Shown one piece after another: positions 32,604 through 41,803 of a stretch of 64,000 nucleotides of DNA (positions are counted from its first letter, which is position 1; each line of letters starts with the position of its first letter). This DNA is from Alcanivorax sp. GTDB taxonomy: Bacteria; Pseudomonadota; Gammaproteobacteria; Pseudomonadales; Alcanivoracaceae. Position numbers and translations under genes: made by a program. The stretch lies in assembly GCA_017794945.1 (NCBI GenBank), contig CP051239.1, forward strand, positions 2,036,692 through 2,100,691. Direction: 5' to 3'. Below the pieces are notes generated by a model. That model saw only the letters and a list, made by a program, of their open reading frames with translations. It searched no databases and was not told where the DNA came from.

Positions 32604-34095
32604 CGACCAGCGCCTGGTCACCGTCAGCATCATGCTGGCGACGGTGATGCAGGTGCTCGATACCACGATTGCCAATGTGGCCCTGCCGCACATGCAGGGT
32701 AGCCTGTCCGCCAGTACCGACCAGATCACCTGGGTGCTGACGTCCTACATCGTGGCCGCCGCCATCATGACGCCGACGGTGGGGTTCATGGCCAGCCGCC
32801 TCGGGCGGCGCCGGCTGTTCCTCTGGTCGGTGGCTGGATTCACGATCACCTCGGGCCTGTGCGGGCTGTCCGCCTCGCTGGATCAGATGGTCATGTTCCG
32901 TATCCTGCAGGGGGTGTTCGGCGCCGCGCTGGTACCGCTTTCCCAGGCGGTGTTGCTGGACGCGTACCCGGTGGAAAAACACGGTCAGGCCATGGCGATC
33001 TGGGGCATGGGCGTAATGGTCGGGCCGATCCTGGGGCCCACCCTGGGCGGCTGGCTCACCGAATGGTACAGCTGGCGCTGGGTGTTCTATATCAATCTGC
33101 CGTTCGGTTTGTTGGCGTTCGCCGGTATCTGGCTGAGCGTCAGCGAAACCGAAACCCGCAAGGTGCGCTTCGATGTCATGGGGTTCGCGTATCTGGGCCT
33201 GGCCATCGGCGCCTTCCAGTTGATGTTGGATCGCGGCGAGCAGGTGCAGTGGTTCGAAAGCTTTGAGATTCAGCTGGAAGCCGTGCTGGCCCTGCTCGGC
33301 TTGTATCTGTTCGTGGTCCATTCGCTCACCCGCAAGGATCCCTTTATTGATCCGGCGCTTTTCAAGGACCGTAATTTCGTTACCGGCCTGGTGTTCATTT
33401 TCGTGGTGGGGATCATTCTGCTGGCGACCATGGCGCTGCTACCGCCGTTTCTGCAGCAATGGAAGGACTATCCCGCGGTCACCACGGGGCTGGTACTGGC
33501 GCCGCGCGGGCTGGGCTCGATGTTTTCGATGATGCTGGTGGGGCGCCTGATGCGTACCCGGCTGGACCCGCGGGTGCTGGTGATCACCGGGCTGCTGTTC
33601 ATCACCTTCTCGCTGCACGAGATGGCCGGCTTCACGCTGGAGGTCAGCCGCAATACGCTGATCTGGACCGGGGTGCTGCAGGGGCTGGGGCTGGGGCTGG
33701 TGTTCGTGCCGGCCAGCGCGCTCACCTACGCCACGCTCAACCCGTCACTGCGCACCGAGGGCGCCTCGCTGTTTTCGCTGTCGCGCAACCTGGGCTCCAG
33801 TGTCGGCATCTCGATCATGACCGCCATGTTGTCGCGCAATCTATGGATCAACCAGCAGCAGCTCGGCGAGCACCTGCAGTTGGGGCCCTGGCTGAGCCAG
33901 GGACTGCCGATGAAGGAGATGGTGGGCAGCGTGCCGGCGGCGGTGTATCACACGCTGCTCAGCCAGGCGGCGGAAATCAGCTACATGAACGACTTTCGCC
34001 TGCTGATGTGGATCAACATGGCCGCCATTCCTCTGGTGTTTCTACTACGCCACCAGAGGACGCCACCAGAGGCGCGCATGAAAAAGGCGGCCTGA
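32590..34095 (+). CDS. EmrB/QacA-type DHA2 multidrug MFS transporter
   Basis: A 501-residue proton-driven exporter of the 14-helix DHA2 family. The motif in helix 1 is MLATVMQVLDTTIANVALPHMQGSL, motif A is GFMASRLGRRRLF, and motif C-like glycine-rich helix 5 is GMGVMVGPILGPTLGGWLTE. ATG 32590 overlaps the emrA end by 14 bp; an upstream in-frame ATG (32506) is inside emrA and non-homologous. Its TGA stop forms the loop of the following terminator. Forms an efflux unit with the EmrA-like adaptor; substrate unknown. Confidence 0.93.
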   Translation: MARLNDQRLVTVSIMLATVMQVLDTTIANVALPHMQGSLSASTDQITWVLTSYIVAAAIMTPTVGFMASRLGRRRLFLWSVAGFTITSGLCGLSASLDQMVMFRILQGVFGAALVPLSQAVLLDAYPVEKHGQAMAIWGMGVMVGPILGPTLGGWLTEWYSWRWVFYINLPFGLLAFAGIWLSVSETETRKVRFDVMGFAYLGLAIGAFQLMLDRGEQVQWFESFEIQLEAVLALLGLYLFVVHSLTRKDPFIDPALFKDRNFVTGLVFIFVVGIILLATMALLPPFLQQWKDYPAVTTGLVLAPRGLGSMFSMMLVGRLMRTRLDPRVLVITGLLFITFSLHEMAGFTLEVSRNTLIWTGVLQGLGLGLVFVPASALTYATLNPSLRTEGASLFSLSRNLGSSVGISIMTAMLSRNLWINQQQLGEHLQLGPWLSQGLPMKEMVGSVPAAVYHTLLSQAAEISYMNDFRLLMWINMAAIPLVFLLRHQRTPPEARMKKAA

Positions 34096-34106
34096 GGCCG
34101 CCTTTT
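34082..34106. terminator. Terminator overlapping the end of emrB
   Basis: AAAAGGCGGCC-TGA-GGCCGCCTTTT is an 11-bp perfect stem whose three-base loop is the emrB stop codon. A-rich and T-rich flanks make it a usable terminator for emrB and for the convergent acs gene. Confidence 0.75.
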
Positions 34107-34129
34107 CTTTGCTCACAACAGAGCAGTTA

Positions 34130-36076
<1,947 letters not shown>

Positions 36077-36325
36077 GTCAGCCTCCTTCGTACTGCCCGC
36101 TGATGTTTATTGTCTGGCCGCCCCGCCCTGAAGTCGCGGGGGTAAGACGGCGCCGTATTATCGTGCCAACGGCGATACGCCTGGAATTAAACTATTGTCT
36201 AAAGACCGGCTTATCAAATGCCATTGAGGACAGTGTACCGCTAGCGGAGGCGGGAAAGGGACGTCTACTACCAAAGGCGAAGAGAGGCGCGCGCGGGGAG
36301 GGGGTAGCATCGGGGGCTCGGATAC
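36077..36325. other. acs upstream region, no gene seen
   Basis: About 250 bp between the acs start and the panD terminator. I see no convincing coding sequence. AT-richer patches (36165-36230) probably contain the acs promoter, but no hexamer pair stands out. A TTGGCACGATAATACGG stretch on the minus strand is reminiscent of a -24 element but lacks the matching -12 GC. Confidence 0.4.
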
Positions 36326-36351
36326 AAAAACGCCGGCTCGAGGCCGGCGTT
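36326..36351 (-). terminator. Intrinsic terminator after panD
   Basis: Read on the minus strand: AACGCCGGC-CTCGA-GCCGGCGTT followed by TTT (U-tract of five in all). It ends the dksA...panD gene run and separates it from acs. Confidence 0.8.
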
Positions 36352-36374
36352 CAGGGCGAGGTGGTGCGGGCGGC

Positions 36375-36755
36375 TCAGGCCACCTGGACCGGGATAGCGT
36401 TGCTGGTCCCTTTAACCTCGTTGCCTGCGTCCATGTAAATCAGACGGGGCTTATAATTGATCAGCTCGGAGCTGGAATAGTTGGCGTAGGCGCAGATGAT
36501 AACGCGGTGCCCGGGCTGCGCCTTGTGGGCGGCGGCGCCGTTCACGGAAATCATCTTCGAACCCTCTTCACCGCGGATCGCGTAGGTTTCGAAGCGCTCG
36601 CCATTGTCCAGGTTGTAAATCTGGATCTGCTCGTATTCAAGGATGCCGGCCATGTCCATAAGACGGCCGTCGATGGCGCAGGAGCCTTCGTACTCAAGTT
36701 CCGCGTGGGTGACGCGGGCCTGGTGCAACTTGGCTTTCAGCATGGTGCACTGCAT
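36375..36755 (-). CDS. panD: Aspartate 1-decarboxylase PanD (proenzyme)
   Basis: Makes beta-alanine for pantothenate, 126 residues. The self-cleavage site is Gly24-Ser25 in [10 protein letters not shown], giving the pyruvoyl group. Lys9 and the Tyr in [13 protein letters not shown] are conserved, with HRVIICAYA near the C-terminal third. Length matches E. coli. It lies 142 bp after panC on the same strand, so pantothenate genes panB-panC-panD are clustered; the gap contains a small hairpin (36861-36875). Confidence 0.97.
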   Translation of the reverse strand: MQCTMLKAKLHQARVTHAELEYEGSCAIDGRLMDMAGILEYEQIQIYNLDNGERFETYAIRGEEGSKMISVNGAAAHKAQPGHRVIICAYANYSSSELINYKPRLIYMDAGNEVKGTSNAIPVQVA

Positions 36756-36897
36756 GTTGGTACCTCTCTAAACAACCCTTGCGCGGGCACTGAATAACGG
36801 CCGCTGACAGGGGGGCGGCAGTATGCATGAATCACCGGTCACATACAATAAACCGGTGGGGGGCACCCCGTGCCCTGAGCCGACGCTGAGAGCGGCA

Positions 36898-37758
36898 TTA
36901 TAGGGCAGTCTCAGCCAATTTCACGGTCACATTGTCGATCAATCTGGGGCGCCCCAGCCGCGCCGCCGCCGCGATCACCAGGGCGCGGTCGTCGGGGCCC
37001 GCGGGGACCAGGCTGTCGGCGTTGGCCACGGTGACGTAATCGACATCAAAGCCGTGTCCGGCGAGCGATGCCACCAGACGCTGTTCCAGGGCCCGGTAGT
37101 CGCGCTCGCCGGCCTCGATGGCCCGCCGTGCCTCCTGCAGGTGCTGCTGGAGCAGCGGTGCTCTGGCGCGTTCCTCGGCGGTCAGAAAGCCGTTCCGGGA
37201 GCTGCGCGCCAAACCGTCCGGCTCCCGGTCGGTGGCGGCGCCGATCACCCGCACCGGCATCAGCAATTCCGCCACCATGCGGCGGATCACCGCCAGTTGC
37301 TGGAAATCCTTCTCGCCGAACACGGCCAGATCAGGCTGAACAATATGAAACAATTTGCTTACCACCGTGGTCACGCCCCGGAAATGCCCGGGCCGGTCGG
37401 CGCCGCACAGATAATCGCCCAGCGCGTCCACGTCCACCCAGGTCTGATTCGCCCCCAGCGGGTAGATTTCCTCCACCGGCGGGGCGAAGGCCATGGCCAC
37501 TCCGGCATCGCGCAGCCGGGCGCAGTCGTCGTCCAGGGTGCGCGGGTAGGCGTCGAAGTCCTCATTGGGGCCGAACTGGGTGGGGTTGACGAAGATCGAC
37601 ACCACCACCTCATCGCTGTGGCGCTGGGCTTCGCGCACCAGACTCAGGTGGCCGTCGTGCAGGTTGCCCATGGTGGGTACGAAACCGACCTGTTTTCCGG
37701 CCTGGCGCCACTGGCGCACGCGCTCGCGCACCTCGGCGACGGTATGCAGCAATTCCAT
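36898..37758 (-). CDS. panC: Pantothenate synthetase PanC
   Basis: Joins pantoate and beta-alanine, 286 residues. The HIGH-like motif is PTMGNLHDGHLSLV (about residues 28-41). IFVNPTQFGPNEDFDAYPRT, FGEKDFQQLAVIRRMV and the KMSKS-like SSRNGFLTAEER are all intact. ATG 37758 lies 5 bp after the panB stop. The same frame runs open upstream through panB, but that part is a shadow. The product follows PanB and PanD in coenzyme A synthesis. Confidence 0.97.
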   Translation of the reverse strand: MELLHTVAEVRERVRQWRQAGKQVGFVPTMGNLHDGHLSLVREAQRHSDEVVVSIFVNPTQFGPNEDFDAYPRTLDDDCARLRDAGVAMAFAPPVEEIYPLGANQTWVDVDALGDYLCGADRPGHFRGVTTVVSKLFHIVQPDLAVFGEKDFQQLAVIRRMVAELLMPVRVIGAATDREPDGLARSSRNGFLTAEERARAPLLQQHLQEARRAIEAGERDYRALEQRLVASLAGHGFDVDYVTVANADSLVPAGPDDRALVIAAAARLGRPRLIDNVTVKLAETAL

Positions 37759-37763
37759 GGTGG

Positions 37764-38552
37764 TCAGAAGCAGTGCTGTTCGGCGGGGAACTGGCCGTCC
37801 TTGACGGCCCGGTCGTAGGCGCGGAATGCCGTGGCCACATCGCCGCCGGCCTCCGCCATGAAGTCCTTCACGAAGCGTGCCGGGCTGGCGTTGAGCCCGA
37901 GCATGTCGTGCATGACCAGTACCTGGCCGTCGCACTCCGGGGCGGCGCCGATACCGGTTACCGGAATGTTCACGGCGGCGGTGATTTCCGCGCTCAGGGC
38001 GCGGGGCACGCACTCCAGCAGCAGCATGGCGGCGCCGGCCCGCTCCAGGGCGACGGCGGCGTCCAGCAACTCGCGGGCGCCCTGTTCGTCCTTGCCCTGG
38101 ACCCGGTAGCCGCCGAAAGCGTTGACCGCCTGCGGGGTCAGGCCGAGGTGCACGCAGGCCGGGACACCGTTGCGTTTGAGGACGGTGACCGCTTCGGCCA
38201 GCCAGGCGCCGCCTTCCAGCTTGACCATGTTGGCGCCGGCCTGCATCAGCGCACCGCTGGCCTCGAGAATGCGGTCCAGCGTGGCGGCGCCCAGGAAGGG
38301 CACATCGGCCAACACCAGGCTGCCCTGGTTGCCGCGGGCCACGCACTCGGTGTGGTAGACCATGTTTTCCAGGGTCACCGGCACGGTGCTGTCACGGCCC
38401 TGGATCACGTTGCCCAGGGAGTCGCCGATCAGGACGGCGTCCACGCCCGCTTCGCTGATCAGACGCGCGAAGGTGGCGTCATAGGCGGTTAGCATGGAGA
38501 ACTTCTCGCCGTCCTGCTTGCGTTTTTTGAGAGTGCGGATGGTAACGGGCAT
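37764..38552 (-). CDS. panB: Ketopantoate hydroxymethyltransferase PanB
   Basis: Adds a hydroxymethyl group to 2-ketoisovalerate, the first pantothenate step, 262 residues. Family motifs: [47 protein letters not shown] (metal and substrate loop), [15 protein letters not shown] and [21 protein letters not shown]. Followed closely by panC and preceded by the deoxynucleoside kinase gene (26 bp). Confidence 0.97.
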   Translation of the reverse strand: MPVTIRTLKKRKQDGEKFSMLTAYDATFARLISEAGVDAVLIGDSLGNVIQGRDSTVPVTLENMVYHTECVARGNQGSLVLADVPFLGAATLDRILEASGALMQAGANMVKLEGGAWLAEAVTVLKRNGVPACVHLGLTPQAVNAFGGYRVQGKDEQGARELLDAAVALERAGAAMLLLECVPRALSAEITAAVNIPVTGIGAAPECDGQVLVMHDMLGLNASPARFVKDFMAEAGGDVATAFRAYDRAVKDGQFPAEQHCF

Positions 38553-38578
38553 GGGTGTCTTCCCCCGGGAAACTGCGT

Positions 38579-39256
38579 TTAGACCAGCGGCCGGGGGTTA
38601 AAATAGTGGCGCCCGGTGCGGATGTCCAGCAACTCGGCCACCAGTTGCTGGTAGTCCGCGTCACCGCTGACCAGATCGATTTCCGCCGCGTTGACGATCA
38701 GCAGCGGGGCCCGGTCGTAGAAGTGGAAAAAGCGGGTGTAGGCGTCGTTGAGGCGGTCCAGATAGCCCGGGTCGATACGTTGCTCGAAGGCATGGCCCCG
38801 TTTCAGCACCCGCTGGCGCAGAACCGGCGTGGGCGCCTGCAGGTAGATCACCAGGTCCGGTGCCGGGGCGTCGATCAGCATGTGCTGGTAGACGTTGTCG
38901 TAGAGGGCGAATTCGTCCTCGTCCAGATTGACCTCGGCGAACAGACGGTTCTTATCGACCAGGAAATCCGCTACCCGCGGGCCGGAGAACAGATCCTGCT
39001 GGCGAAGCTCGCGTAACTGGTCGGCGCGCTGAAACAGGAAAAACAGCTCGGTCTGCAGGGCGAAGCGGGCCGGGTCCTGATAGAAGCGGGTCAGAAACGG
39101 GTTGTCGTCGGCGCGTTCGAACAGGGTGTCGAAGCCGAAGGTGTCCGCCAGCCGTTGCGCCAGGGTGGTTTTGCCGGCGCCGATGGGGCCTTCCACGGCG
39201 ATGAAACGGGGCAGTTGGCCGTTGTCGCGCAGACGGTTAATGCGTTCGGTCAGCAA
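38579..39256 (-). CDS. Deoxynucleoside kinase family protein (dAdo/dCyd/dGuo kinase type)
   Basis: A 225-residue kinase. The P-loop is [21 protein letters not shown] (about residues 18-38), [15 protein letters not shown] carries the substrate region, and [27 protein letters not shown] is the lid-like Arg-rich segment of dNK-family enzymes. It presumably salvages deoxynucleosides; exact base preference is not readable. Start is TTG 39256, with GGAGGAG 7 nt upstream, overlapping the end of folK by 20 bp. This tight folK-dNK-panB packing points to one transcript. Some annotations call this pairing a FolK-linked kinase. Confidence 0.9.
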   Translation of the reverse strand: MLTERINRLRDNGQLPRFIAVEGPIGAGKTTLAQRLADTFGFDTLFERADDNPFLTRFYQDPARFALQTELFFLFQRADQLRELRQQDLFSGPRVADFLVDKNRLFAEVNLDEDEFALYDNVYQHMLIDAPAPDLVIYLQAPTPVLRQRVLKRGHAFEQRIDPGYLDRLNDAYTRFFHFYDRAPLLIVNAAEIDLVSGDADYQQLVAELLDIRTGRHYFNPRPLV

Positions 39257-39746
39257 AGTGGTTCTCCTCCAGACAGTGCAGGCGCTGCAGTGGCTGGGCG
39301 GCGACCGCGGGCCAATAGTCGGCCACCGGGGTGCCGTCCGGCAAGCGGCAATCGGGAAGCAGGTCGAGCAGCGGTCCGATCACGAAAGCGCGCCGAGTGA
39401 GTTCCGGGTGCGGAACGGTGAGGCGGGGCAGGTCGAGGGTCCGCTCGTCCCACAACAGGATGTCCAGGTCCAGGGTGCGCTCGCCCCAATGGCGGTGCCG
39501 CTGGCGACCGGCGTCGTTTTCCAACTGCTGCAGTGCGTCCAGCAGGGCCAGCGGGGCCAGTGTGGTGTCCAGGGCCGCCACGGCGTTGATGAAGTCGGGT
39601 TGGTCCTGGGGCCCCACCGGGGCGCTGGCGTAGAGGTCGGAGTGGCCCGCCAGCCGGGTGCCGGGCAACGCGGCCAGCGCCTCCAGGGTCCGGCACAGTC
39701 GCCGGCGGGGATCCGCCAGATTGCCGCCCAGCCCGATCACCACCAT
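39237..39746 (-). CDS. folK: HPPK (6-hydroxymethyl-dihydropterin pyrophosphokinase) FolK
   Basis: Folate-pathway kinase upstream of FolP, 169 residues. GLGGNLADPRRRLCRTLEAL, LYASAPVGPQDQPDFINAVAAL, the metal-binding GERTLDLDILLWDERTLDLPRLTVPHPEL and RRAFVIGPL are all present. It begins 6 bases after pcnB and overlaps the kinase gene. The substrate for this enzyme feeds FolP encoded at 17.6 kb. Confidence 0.96.
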   Translation of the reverse strand: MVVIGLGGNLADPRRRLCRTLEALAALPGTRLAGHSDLYASAPVGPQDQPDFINAVAALDTTLAPLALLDALQQLENDAGRQRHRHWGERTLDLDILLWDERTLDLPRLTVPHPELTRRAFVIGPLLDLLPDCRLPDGTPVADYWPAVAAQPLQRLHCLEENHFADRTH

Positions 39747-39752
39747 GGCCGT

Positions 39753-41267
39753 TCAGCCCTGGCTGTTGGCGGGCTTGCGCCGACGCCGCCGGCGTTTGCC
39801 GCCGCCGCTGGCGCCCTGGTTGGGGCCGAGCGCCTGCACCATCACGTCGCGCTGTTCTTCGTCGGCCTCCTGATAGCGGGTCCACCAGTCACCCAGGCCG
39901 GCGGGCAATTCACCGGCCTGCTCGCGCAGCAGCAGGAAATCATAGGCGGCACGGAAACGGGGGTGCTGCACCAGCGCCTCGGCGCGGCGCCCGCCCCGTC
40001 GCGGCAGGCGGTCTTGCAGGTCCCACATTTCGCGCATCACGGTGGAGAACCGGCGCGGAATGGCGGTGTGCTGAACTTGCTGGTTCAGGGCCCAGCCGGC
40101 GGCCTTGTGCAGGGCCGGCGCCGGCGGCATGCCGTCGGCGCGCAGCTTTTCCAGGCGCGCCACGGTCACCGGCCACAGCAGTACGGCGAAGATGAACGCC
40201 GGGGTGACCGGCTTATCCTGCGCCAGGCGCCGGTCGGTGTTGTCCATGGCGGCGAAAATCAGCTTCTCCCAGACCTTGCCCTTAGGGCCTTTCAGGCTGC
40301 GGTCGGTTTCCGGGAACAGGAAATGAAACAGGCCCAGATCCCGCAGTTGTTGCATGGAGGCCCGGGCGTGGCCGCTGAGGAACAGCTTCAGCACCTCGTC
40401 GAACAGACGCGCCGGCGGCACCTGCAGCAGCAACTCGGCCAGTTCGGGAATCTTGCGGCTTGCCTTCTGGTCCAGCCGGAAGCCCAGTTTGGCGGCGAAG
40501 CGGGCGGCCCGCAGCATGCGCACCGGGTCTTCCCGGTAGCGCTGTTCGGGGTCGCCGATCAGGCTGATTTCGCCGCGCTCAATGGCGCGCCGGCTGCCGA
40601 CGAAGTCGTACAGCGCGAAGTCGGCGATGTTGTAGTAGAGCGCGTTGATGGTGAAGTCGCGCCGCAGGGCGTCTTCCTCGATGCTGCCCCAGGTATTGTC
40701 GCGCAGCACCAGCCCGGTCTCTTCGTGGGCGGAGTGCTGGTCGCGGTCGAGCGCCTGGTCGTCGCGCTGAAAGGCGCGGAAGGTGGAAACTTCGATCACC
40801 TCGCGGCCGAAACGCACATGCACGATCTGGAAACGGCGGCCGATGATGCGGCTGCGCTTGAACAGGCGTTGAACCTGCTCCGGCGTGGCATCGGTGACCA
40901 CGTCGAAGTCCTTGGGTTCGCGACCGCACAGCAGGTCGCGCAGACAGCCACCCACCAGGAAGGCTTGAAACCCCTGTTCATGCAACCCATAAAGCACGTT
41001 AAGCGCCGCTCTGGATATCTGCTTGCGGGAGATCGGATGCTGATCCCGGGGTATGATTCGCGCCTCGGGCAGGGCGGCGCCGCCTCCGGAACCTTTGCCC
41101 GCCACGGCGGTCAATGTTTTCAGAGGGCGGCCCAGCAGGCGCAGCGGGTAGGCGACGATGCCGGCGAGCCGGGCCAGGGCCCAGGTAAGAATTGCGTCGG
41201 CCCAGACCACGGGCATGACAAGCCAGGTAAGGGCGCTTTTAAGCCTCGGTGAAAGGTTACATGCCAT
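39753..41267 (-). CDS. pcnB: Poly(A) polymerase I PcnB
   Basis: Adds poly(A) tails that promote RNA decay, about 504 residues. The catalytic head domain contains FLVGGCLRDLLCGREPKDFDVVTDATPEQ (GG and DxD). FGREVIEVSTFRAF and DNTWGSIEEDALRRDFTINALYYN follow, with a basic C terminus (KRRRRRRKPANS). From the ATG at 41267, about 60 residues including a strongly hydrophobic part (LTWLVMPVVWADAILTWALARLAGIVAY) precede the usual start region PRDQHPISRKQISR. Start is uncertain (GTG 41312 and ATG 41216 are in frame). Follows the CrcZ-like RNA, as in Pseudomonas. Confidence 0.93.
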   Translation of the reverse strand: MACNLSPRLKSALTWLVMPVVWADAILTWALARLAGIVAYPLRLLGRPLKTLTAVAGKGSGGGAALPEARIIPRDQHPISRKQISRAALNVLYGLHEQGFQAFLVGGCLRDLLCGREPKDFDVVTDATPEQVQRLFKRSRIIGRRFQIVHVRFGREVIEVSTFRAFQRDDQALDRDQHSAHEETGLVLRDNTWGSIEEDALRRDFTINALYYNIADFALYDFVGSRRAIERGEISLIGDPEQRYREDPVRMLRAARFAAKLGFRLDQKASRKIPELAELLLQVPPARLFDEVLKLFLSGHARASMQQLRDLGLFHFLFPETDRSLKGPKGKVWEKLIFAAMDNTDRRLAQDKPVTPAFIFAVLLWPVTVARLEKLRADGMPPAPALHKAAGWALNQQVQHTAIPRRFSTVMREMWDLQDRLPRRGGRRAEALVQHPRFRAAYDFLLLREQAGELPAGLGDWWTRYQEADEEQRDVMVQALGPNQGASGGGKRRRRRRKPANSQG

Positions 41268-41394
41268 TGAGCAAAAAACGTCCTGACGAAATGAAAGGCG
41301 GCATGGTAGCACTTTTTGCCACGGGCCGGTTATTCGATCTGGAGAAAGGGCGGGTGGTCCACCGGGTGTAAGCGATATGACGGGCCTGGAAAGT

Positions 41395-41425
41395 AAAAAG
41401 GGACCACAACCTCGGTTGTGATCCC
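41395..41425 (-). terminator. Terminator of the CrcZ-like RNA
   Basis: On the minus strand GGGATCACAAC-CGAG-GTTGTGGTCCC (11 bp with one U.G) is followed by TTTTT (41399-41395). It lies about 130 bp upstream of pcnB, so it would separate the RNA from pcnB. Confidence 0.8.
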
Positions 41426-41674
41426 CTATGCGCTGATTCTGTTGTTGTTATTGTTTGTGTTTTTTTCTGCCTTGCGCCATAACCAATTTTTGTTACGGCA
41501 TCTTGTTTTGGCTCCAAGTTTATTCTTCTTCTTTTCTTGTTCTTATTATGAGCCTTACCGCCGTTGTTGTTTTCCTTATGTGGCGTGGGATTCATAGTGC
41601 ATGGATGGTTTTTCCATTGCAACAAGTTGTTAAACCCTTTCAAATCAGTAACTTATGAAAAACTCAGGAAATGT
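41395..41674 (-). ncRNA. crcZ: CrcZ-like small RNA (Hfq/Crc decoy candidate)
   Basis: The 536-bp cbrB-pcnB spacer has no credible gene and is AT-rich in an otherwise GC-rich window. Read on the minus strand it gives an A-rich transcript with repeated AAnAAnAA-type motifs, the hallmark of Crc/Hfq targets: AAAACAACAACGG (about 41561-41573), a run of AAGAACAAGAAAAGAAG type (41518-41549), AACAAAAA (41484-41493), and AACAATAACAACAACAG (41440-41456). It ends in an intrinsic terminator. Pseudomonads encode CrcZ at exactly this place, under CbrB control. The 5' end (about 41674) is inferred from a TTATAA -10. Boundaries approximate. Confidence 0.7.
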
Positions 41675-41680
41675 GAACGG

Positions 41681-41749
41681 TTATAAGCGCCGGCGCGGTA
41701 GCACACCTGTTACCGCCCTGTGTAGTAAGGTAACACTTCTGGGGTAACA
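41681..41749 (-). promoter_or_regulatory. Promoter and activator sites of the CrcZ-like RNA
   Basis: TTATAA (41681-41686) can serve as a -10, with no recognisable -35. Upstream in the minus direction lie three copies of one heptamer: TGTTACC at 41708-41714 and GGTAACA at 41729-41735 and 41743-41749 (plus-strand readings). The outer pair forms TGTTACC-N14-GGTAACA. Relative to the inferred start they occupy about -34 to -75, the usual range for sigma-70 activators. Likely regulator: CbrB, by position and by analogy with Pseudomonas. Confidence 0.5.
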
Positions 41750-41803
41750 CCCCTCCCGGGCCCGTTCCGCACTGATTGGAACCGCAAAGGCAAGCACTGA
41801 AAT

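Noticed and set aside
41455..41658. Plus-strand frame for a 67-residue hydrophobic protein
   Set aside because: It is the T-rich complement of the A-rich CrcZ-like RNA. TTT/CTT/GTT codons give hydrophobic residues automatically. No ribosome site and no family resemblance.
41690..41720. Possible -24/-12 promoter (CGGTAACAGGTGTGCT on the minus strand, GG-N10-GC)
   Set aside because: GG and GC spacing fits, but the flanks match poorly and it overlaps a repeated GGTAACA activator-type site. Not enough to call sigma-54 control; kept as an alternative to test.
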